This document shows, piece by piece, positions 59,687 to 64,000 of a stretch of 64,000 bases of DNA. This DNA comes from Apoderus coryli (lineage: Eukaryota > Arthropoda > Insecta > Coleoptera > Attelabidae). The translations under genes were made by a program, and so were the position numbers. The first letter of the stretch is position 1, and each line of letters opens with the position of its first letter. The stretch is taken from positions 3,038,001 to 3,102,000 of the forward strand of contig OU452211.1 of NCBI GenBank assembly GCA_911728435.2. The letters are read 5' to 3'. Under the pieces are notes generated by a model, which saw nothing but the letters and a program-made list of their open reading frames with translations, did not search any database and had not been told where the DNA came from.

Positions 59687-60790
59687 TACAGGGTGCGGCA
59701 TCATAATTTCCTTTTTATGAAATGCGCGCTGTTTAGACTCTAAAGATCGAATTGGGGGGAGACTGCTCTTATTCGGTAGACGTGCATCTAAAGTTTTGTT
59801 CCACATCCGGTCAGACCCATGATGCGTTGTAACAGTGAGCAACGTGCATTTGCCGGCCAGGGATACTTTTCGAATGGACGTTCTGTGATCGGAACTCAGT
59901 GTGCCTTTCGAAATCGATTCAGGGCCTGTGCCAGATCGGAAATCAATAGTTACATGGGTCTTTACATTCAGATAAAGCGCGAGTGTGACGAGACGAAGAA
60001 ATTGGAGTCCCTCAGCCCATTAGAACACCTGAAAACATTGAGGCTGTGAGAGCCTCAATATTGCGATCCCCACGGCGTTCTGCCTGCAAACATGCGTCTG
60101 TCCTAAGACTTTCCGCTCGTTCAGTGAGGCGAATTCTTCACGATGATCTTCATTACCATCCGTACAAGTTGGCGATTGTTCAAGAACTCTCCCATTTCTC
60201 GAAAACGTTCCTGAGGACGCAATTATTTTTTTAGTGAGTGGATACGTCAACAAACAAAATACTGGGCCGACACCAACCCCCGCGAATTGCATTAAAGGCC
60301 CCTGCACTCACCTAAAGTCACAGTGGGGTGTGCAAATTTCTTGGCTGGGGAATTGATTCCTGGCTTTTTGAAGAAAATGAGGAAACAGTGACAGTGAATC
60401 CTAACCGATATGTAAACATGTTGGAAGATTTTTTTTTGCCTCGACTTAACAAATTGGATTTCGGGGTCGATTGGTTTCAACAAAACGGCGCCACAGCTCA
60501 CACTTCAAGGGTGTCAATGGCTGTTTTGAGAGAACACTTTCGGGGGCGCCTAATCTCAATCAGCGGTGATTTGGAGTGGCCAGCTCGTTCCCCCGATTTG
60601 ACCCCTTGCGATTTTTTTATGGGGATTTTTGAAATCCCGTGTTTATATCAATCATCCAAGAACTCTAGAAGATCTCAAATCCAACATCCGGGCCGAAATC
60701 GTTAACATACCAGCTGGAAAGGGTTATTCAGTGGAGGGCATCACCTACCTGACATGATTTTTAAAACTGTTTGAAGCAAAACTTTACATA
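59687..60790 (+). mobile_element. Second DD41D mariner-like family, right end lost
   Basis: A left end TACAGGGTGCGGCATCATAA (from about 59688) is followed by an eroded transposase gene. I find no matching inverted right end; the element stops near 60790 against an unrelated retrotransposon fragment, so the right TIR was probably lost. The sequence is clearly different from the four-copy family. Confidence 0.7.
59819..60741 (+). pseudogene. Eroded DD41D transposase lacking its catalytic residues
   Basis: Start MMRCNSEQRAFAGQGYFSNG, with RSVIGTQCAFRNRF in the first HTH; then, in another frame, NIEAVRASILRSPRRSACKH and LSARSVRRILHDDLHYHPYK. A deletion near 60235 removes the first catalytic Asp region and resumes at SGYVNKQN. 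WFQQNGATAHTS has Asn where the second Asp belongs; 41 positions later RSPDLTPCDFF keeps the third. A frame break near 60625 moves the C-terminus (INHPRTLEDLKSNIRAEIVN) to another frame. With one catalytic residue deleted, one replaced and several frameshifts, this gene is long dead. Confidence 0.85.
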
Positions 60791-60814
60791 TGGAGTTCGT
60801 CAGCAAACGACGAT

Positions 60815-61135
60815 ACTAGTAGTATCGTCAGCAAATACTGTGAATTGACCTCTTATTGCAAGAGATGAAATGTCGTTTATGTAGATTAGGAATAAAATAG
60901 GACCATTGTCAATGAAGCAGGGTCTTTATGAGACCATAGAATTACTATTGACAACAATAGAGGTGGTGTGACTCAAACCTTCTGTCCCTAAATCTAAGCA
61001 AAACCAAATTAGTATGCTTTAAGTATTTGTGTCCAGAGCAGATGGGTATTCGGGATGAACCATTGGAGATTAGTGACTCTAACAAATTTCTTGGACTAGT
61101 GATAGATAACAAGTTAAAATTTCTTGACCCTGTCG
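60815..61135. mobile_element. Non-LTR retrotransposon fragment with internal inversion
   Basis: The left part codes on the minus strand: GPILFLIYINDISSLAIRGQ (60904 downward) to VFADDT (60822-60838), the palm region. The right part codes on the plus strand: WCDSNLLSLNLSKTKLVCF (from 60964), then EISDSNKFLGLVIDNKLKF, the region that follows the palm in such RTs. The two are pieces of one RT in opposite orientation, joined near 60915-60960. GTCAGCAAA is repeated 29 bp apart at the left edge. No tail is visible. Confidence 0.75.
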
Positions 61136-61447
61136 GCGAAATAACCGTCCATGTGCAAGAGACCTAAGATTTGGATTTTTTGTTCGAGACAATACTTGCC
61201 AAAATATGGTCCTCTCCTCTCCTCTTTTTCCTATCAGAGACAAAAAAAGAAATAGAAAATAATGTAGACAGAATAGATGATATAGGTAGGTACAAAAATA
61301 GATCGACGTACCTTCTGTCCCATAAAATTTGATATGGCCGTTTCGGGATCGTATTGGAGAATTGCGAGAATTGCACGTAATGTGGTATTAAATGGAATTG
61401 AAAATGCTTTTATATCTGTCTTGGTGATCGTTTTACAACCTCATCTA
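61136..61447. other. Short intergenic stretch
   Basis: Nothing supported; a TAGGTAGGTA lies near 61284. Confidence 0.4.
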
Positions 61448-61951
61448 CTATGGGATGATTGTCATTTTGGGTCGCATTGTATAATAATAATAGTCGCTTC
61501 GAATAAAGTATGTCATAGCAATTTGGAACAATATTACGAGTTTCAAGGATATACAGTGTCTTGAAATACAATGGTTCTTGCAAAAATGAGTCAGATTAAT
61601 TCTGTAAGTAAACATCGCGTATTTAAATTGTATAAAGTGCAAGTTAATTTGTAATTTCAAAATAATCCACTGTGTTCCAATAATAACGAAGGCAATCCCA
61701 ATTAAATTACACCGAGTTTGGTATATTATAGAATATGAACGGACCAGTGTGATTATTATTAGAAATAGGGAAATACATAGGGTTGTATATACGGCTAATT
61801 TGAACCAAATATAATCTCTGATATCGTTTACTCTCCATACGTACATGTTCATAATATTGGGAATGTGCACTAATAAATTGGGATATTGTAACCAAACAAG
61901 CCTTTTGTATGCCATATGAAAATTGAGATAGGTACGTAGATGAGTTTCCAT
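61448..61951 (-). CDS. Multi-pass membrane protein exon, possibly a chemoreceptor
   Basis: The ATG at 61951 (context atatATGG) opens a 167-codon frame: about 50 mostly polar residues (METHLRTYLNFHMAYKRLVW), a first hydrophobic segment at about residues 51-71 (LAVYTTLCISLFLIIITLV), a short loop, a second at about 84-101 (LIGIAFVIIGTQWIILKL), then less convincing text with a third hydrophobic patch. The N-terminal length and close spacing of the first two segments resemble the first exon of an insect odorant receptor (7tm_6). The coding quality drops after about residue 110, so a splice site is likely there, though I see no strong donor. Downstream exons would lie to the left and were not found, which leaves an orphan exon, a pseudogene or a chance frame. 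Confidence 0.3.
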   Translation of the reverse strand: METHLRTYLNFHMAYKRLVWLQYPNLLVHIPNIMNMYVWRVNDIRDYIWFKLAVYTTLCISLFLIIITLVRSYSIIYQTRCNLIGIAFVIIGTQWIILKLQINLHFIQFKYAMFTYRINLTHFCKNHCISRHCISLKLVILFQIAMTYFIRSDYYYYTMRPKMTIIP

Positions 61952-62113
61952 ATATTTGCCATAGTATGGTGTTAAAAATTGTGTTTTGCTAATATCGAAT
62001 CAGGAACTTTGAAATTAAATTATCTTTTATTACGAGTACATAAATAATAGTGGTGGTTCTGCCTATTGAACTGTTATCGATAGTCTTAAAGTATACTACT
62101 TTGAAAACCTTAA

Positions 62114-62937
62114 AGCGGCCTATACACATACAGGCAAGTGTTAAGACTTGCCTGTATAGGTCGAGACACGCGAGTAAGTGCGAATGTGTATGTCTCAAAA
62201 CTCACGGCGCGTTCAGTTCCAAGCGCGGCTCGAAGCGAATCAGATTGCGTCTGATTTTTAGAGCAAGTGCGAAGGCCAACTTGTCAGTGTATGTTCAGTT
62301 TTTTGTTAAGTTTCGCGCCAAGACTGTTTCTACGTGATTTTCGTGGCAGAATAGTCGCTGAAAAAAAAAATGGCAAATTCTAGACTATCAAAGAAACACG
62401 AAGACATTATGAGGGAATTCATAGAACTATATAAAAACAATCCGTGCTTGTGGAAGATAAAATCAAAAGAGTATTCCAATAAAATGTTAAAAGAAGAGGC
62501 ATACAAAATTTTAGTTGAGAAGTTGAAAGAAATTAACGAAGATGGAGCAAAAGAAGACGTTATCAAAAAAATTAATTCAATGCGGAGTTGTTTCCGAAAG
62601 GAGGAGGAGGTATTTTCATCCATTCTCAGATAATTTCTGTAATCGTCCGGTTCTAATTTCAATTCATTTATTAAATTAACATGCGAGTATGTATCACGTT
62701 TGGATAATCACGATTTCACCCATTTCCGCCTTTTTCGTTTCTTTTTTTCCATACTTTCAACTGCAAGAACGACAGCGGTTGCAATCACACACATATTCTT
62801 CGACGTTCATTTTTCGCACAGGTCCCACCAACTGACGAACCTCGACGTTTACCTGAATAATGTGTGGCCGCAATTCGTTTCGCACTTGCTCGCGGACTTA
62901 TTTGCGCGCGGACTTGCCTGCATGTGTATAGGCCGCT
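62114..62937 (+). mobile_element. Harbinger-like non-autonomous TIR element with MADF gene
   Basis: The ends AGCGGCCTATACACATACAG (from 62114) and the reverse complement AGCGGCCTATACACATGCAG (ending 62937) match over about 26 bp with one mismatch, and CGCGAG(C/T)AAGTGCGAA recurs just inside both ends. TAA flanks both sides (62111-62113, 62938-62940), a 3-bp T(T/A)A-type target duplication typical of PIF/Harbinger elements. The left end also holds a hairpin (ACAGGCAAGT...ACTTGCCTGT). No transposase; only a MADF-domain ORF remains, so mobilisation would need a related autonomous copy. Confidence 0.85.
62370..62633 (+). CDS. MADF-domain DNA-binding protein of the TIR element
   Basis: The ATG at 62370 (context aaaaATGG) gives 87 codons. 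Residues about 12-80 form a MADF (Adf-1 type, Myb/SANT-related) domain: FIELYKNNPCLWKIKSKEY, the Lys-rich second helix and INSMRSCFRKEEE, with the conserved L-Y-K-x-x-P-x-L-W and the R-x-x-(F/Y)-x-(K/R)-E-E motifs. In Harbinger-type elements a Myb/SANT or MADF protein accompanies the transposase and helps bind the ends, so here it probably targets the element's own TIRs. The frame ends at TAA 62631-62633 soon after the domain; GAG/GTATTT there could be a splice donor leading to a lost 3' exon. Intact and unbroken, but the host element lacks a transposase. Confidence 0.72.
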   Translation: MANSRLSKKHEDIMREFIELYKNNPCLWKIKSKEYSNKMLKEEAYKILVEKLKEINEDGAKEDVIKKINSMRSCFRKEEEVFSSILR

Positions 62938-63151
62938 TAATGCATACTATATTTATGAGCTTTGGATGTCAATATATTATATTATGTAACTACGTAGGTA
63001 TTTCATTTTCACTCTCGTGTCATCACCAGTACCTATTTCAGATAGTTTTTCTGCAGCATTTCACATTGTTTTTGGGTTAGTTTATGGTCTTAACTGAAAC
63101 TCTTTACAAAAATGATCAACTATTAGATTTCGTTAGATTAGAATAATTTAC

Positions 63152-64000
63152 TATTGGGTCTGCCAGATAACTTTTTTTTTTTGAAAATGCTATAAAAGAA
63201 AAACTGCTGAATATTTTCTCAATTTTTTTTTTATTTGAAAGTACAATCCTTCCGGTTAATAATGACAAATAATTTCATCCAAATGGCTGCCTCGGCTGGC
63301 CATGCAGTAGCCTACACGATCGGTCCAATTTTTAAGCACATTATCGATTGGGTGCAGCTGTATTTCACCAATGGCTTCACGAATATTGTCCTTTAAAGCG
63401 TCAATTGTCTCTGGCTTGTCGGCGTAACACTTATCTTTGACGGCACCCCACAAATAATAGTCCAACGGTGTCAAATCGCAGCTCCGAGGTGGCCAAACGA
63501 CATCAGCTCTGCGGCTGATAATGCGATCTTCAAAAACAGGGCGCAAAACATCGAGTGTAGCTTCGGCTGTGTGGCACGTAGCGCAGTCCTGTTGAAACCA
63601 AATGTTGCCAATATCCTCCTCTTCAATTTTTGTGAACAAAAATTCGTTCAACATGGCCCGATAACGATCGCCATTGACTGTAACGGCCACTCCTTGCTCA
63701 TTTTCGAAGAAAAATGGCCCAATTATGCCTCCGGACCAAAATCCGCACCAAACAGTGACTCGTTTTGGGTGCATCGGCTTTTCAATGTATGCGTGCGGGT
63801 TTTCTGTGCCCCAAATGCGACAGTTTTGCTTGTTTACATACCCGCCAAGATCAAAATGAGCTTCATCTGAAAAGATGATTTTTTTGGCAAAATCGACATC
63901 TTCTGTAAGTCGATCGCAGGCCCACTGAGCGAAGCGAAAACGCATTGGATGGTCAGTTGGCTTCAACTCCTGAACCAATTGGACTTTGTATGGCGTCATA
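63152..64000 (-). mobile_element. Mariner-like (DD41D) transposon, copy 4, cut by window edge
   Basis: The right end TATTGGGTCTGCCAGATAAC starts at 63152, preceded by the T-tract and UTR seen in copy 3. The copy continues leftward on the minus strand beyond 64000, so its other end is outside the window. Confidence 0.93.
63256..64000 (-). CDS. DD41D mariner-like transposase, intact where visible
   Basis: About 248 residues, from MTPYKVQLVQELKPTDHPMR to the family C-terminus (stop 63256-63258), read without a break. Catalytic Asp are present in IIFSDEAHFDL, WFQQDCATCHTA and DLTPLDYYLWG, the last two separated by 41 residues. Compared with the others it has Cys for Gly after the second Asp (QQDCA). 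The N-terminal HTH part, about 115 residues, lies past the window edge. This is the only copy here with no visible lesion, but activity cannot be judged without the rest. The enzyme would cut and paste DNA at TA sites in the nucleus. Confidence 0.9.
   Translation of the reverse strand, partial: MTPYKVQLVQELKPTDHPMRFRFAQWACDRLTEDVDFAKKIIFSDEAHFDLGGYVNKQNCRIWGTENPHAYIEKPMHPKRVTVWCGFWSGGIIGPFFFENEQGVAVTVNGDRYRAMLNEFLFTKIEEEDIGNIWFQQDCATCHTAEATLDVLRPVFEDRIISRRADVVWPPRSCDLTPLDYYLWGAVKDKCYADKPETIDALKDNIREAIGEIQLHPIDNVLKNWTDRVGYCMASRGSHLDEIICHY

Noticed and set aside
1..64000. tRNA, rRNA, CRISPR or bacterial operon features
   Set aside because: No T-loop/acceptor pairs, rRNA text, spaced direct repeats or Shine-Dalgarno-led gene strings could be found by eye; the window is eukaryotic.

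Overview
The window is AT-rich, gene-poor, repeat-laden insect nuclear DNA. Four copies of one mariner-like transposase gene, many 5'-truncated non-LTR retrotransposons, a BEL/Pao fragment, an errantivirus-like LTR element and a Harbinger-like element all point to an arthropod. Nothing looks bacterial: there are no operons, rRNAs, tRNAs or CRISPR arrays that I can see. I cannot fix the order or species from sequence alone.

Layout, left to right: mariner-like copy 1 (323-1605, +, broken); a candidate first coding exon of a host gene (3431-3647, -); a perfect 24-bp hairpin (6747-6801); a small one-pass membrane ORF (7345-7578, +); a non-LTR fragment (8396-9506, +); a TIR element (10370-12691) that carries inside it a very young LTR element with identical 235-bp LTRs, a tRNA-Ser-type primer site and only the 3' half of env (10461-12034, -); mariner-like copy 2 (14016-15290, +, broken); a long quiet stretch with possible short TIR repeats; and non-LTR fragments at 20520-21676 (+), 27663-28770 (-), 35365-37193 (+), 40156-42170 (-, just behind a DD34D mariner fragment), 45387-45840 (-) and 49666-50901 (-). 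A BEL/Pao gag-protease remnant sits at 46799-47929.

The right third holds mariner-like copy 3 (51654-52963, -, one frameshift), a two-exon SAM-domain mini-gene (55901-56233), a 555-bp near-perfect palindrome whose arms each carry a hammerhead-ribozyme-like core (58511-59065), a second, badly eroded DD41D transposase (59687-60790), an internally inverted non-LTR fragment (60815-61135), a chemoreceptor-like membrane ORF (61448-61951, -), a Harbinger-like element encoding only a MADF domain (62114-62937) and mariner-like copy 4 (63152 to the window edge, -), which is unbroken as far as it can be read.

Most of the genes here do not form a pathway; they are mobile-element genes at different stages of decay. 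The most unusual items are the palindrome with paired hammerhead-like cores, the env-only LTR provirus with four 12-mers in its leader, the MADF-only TIR element, and the SAM mini-gene whose intron restores the domain when removed.
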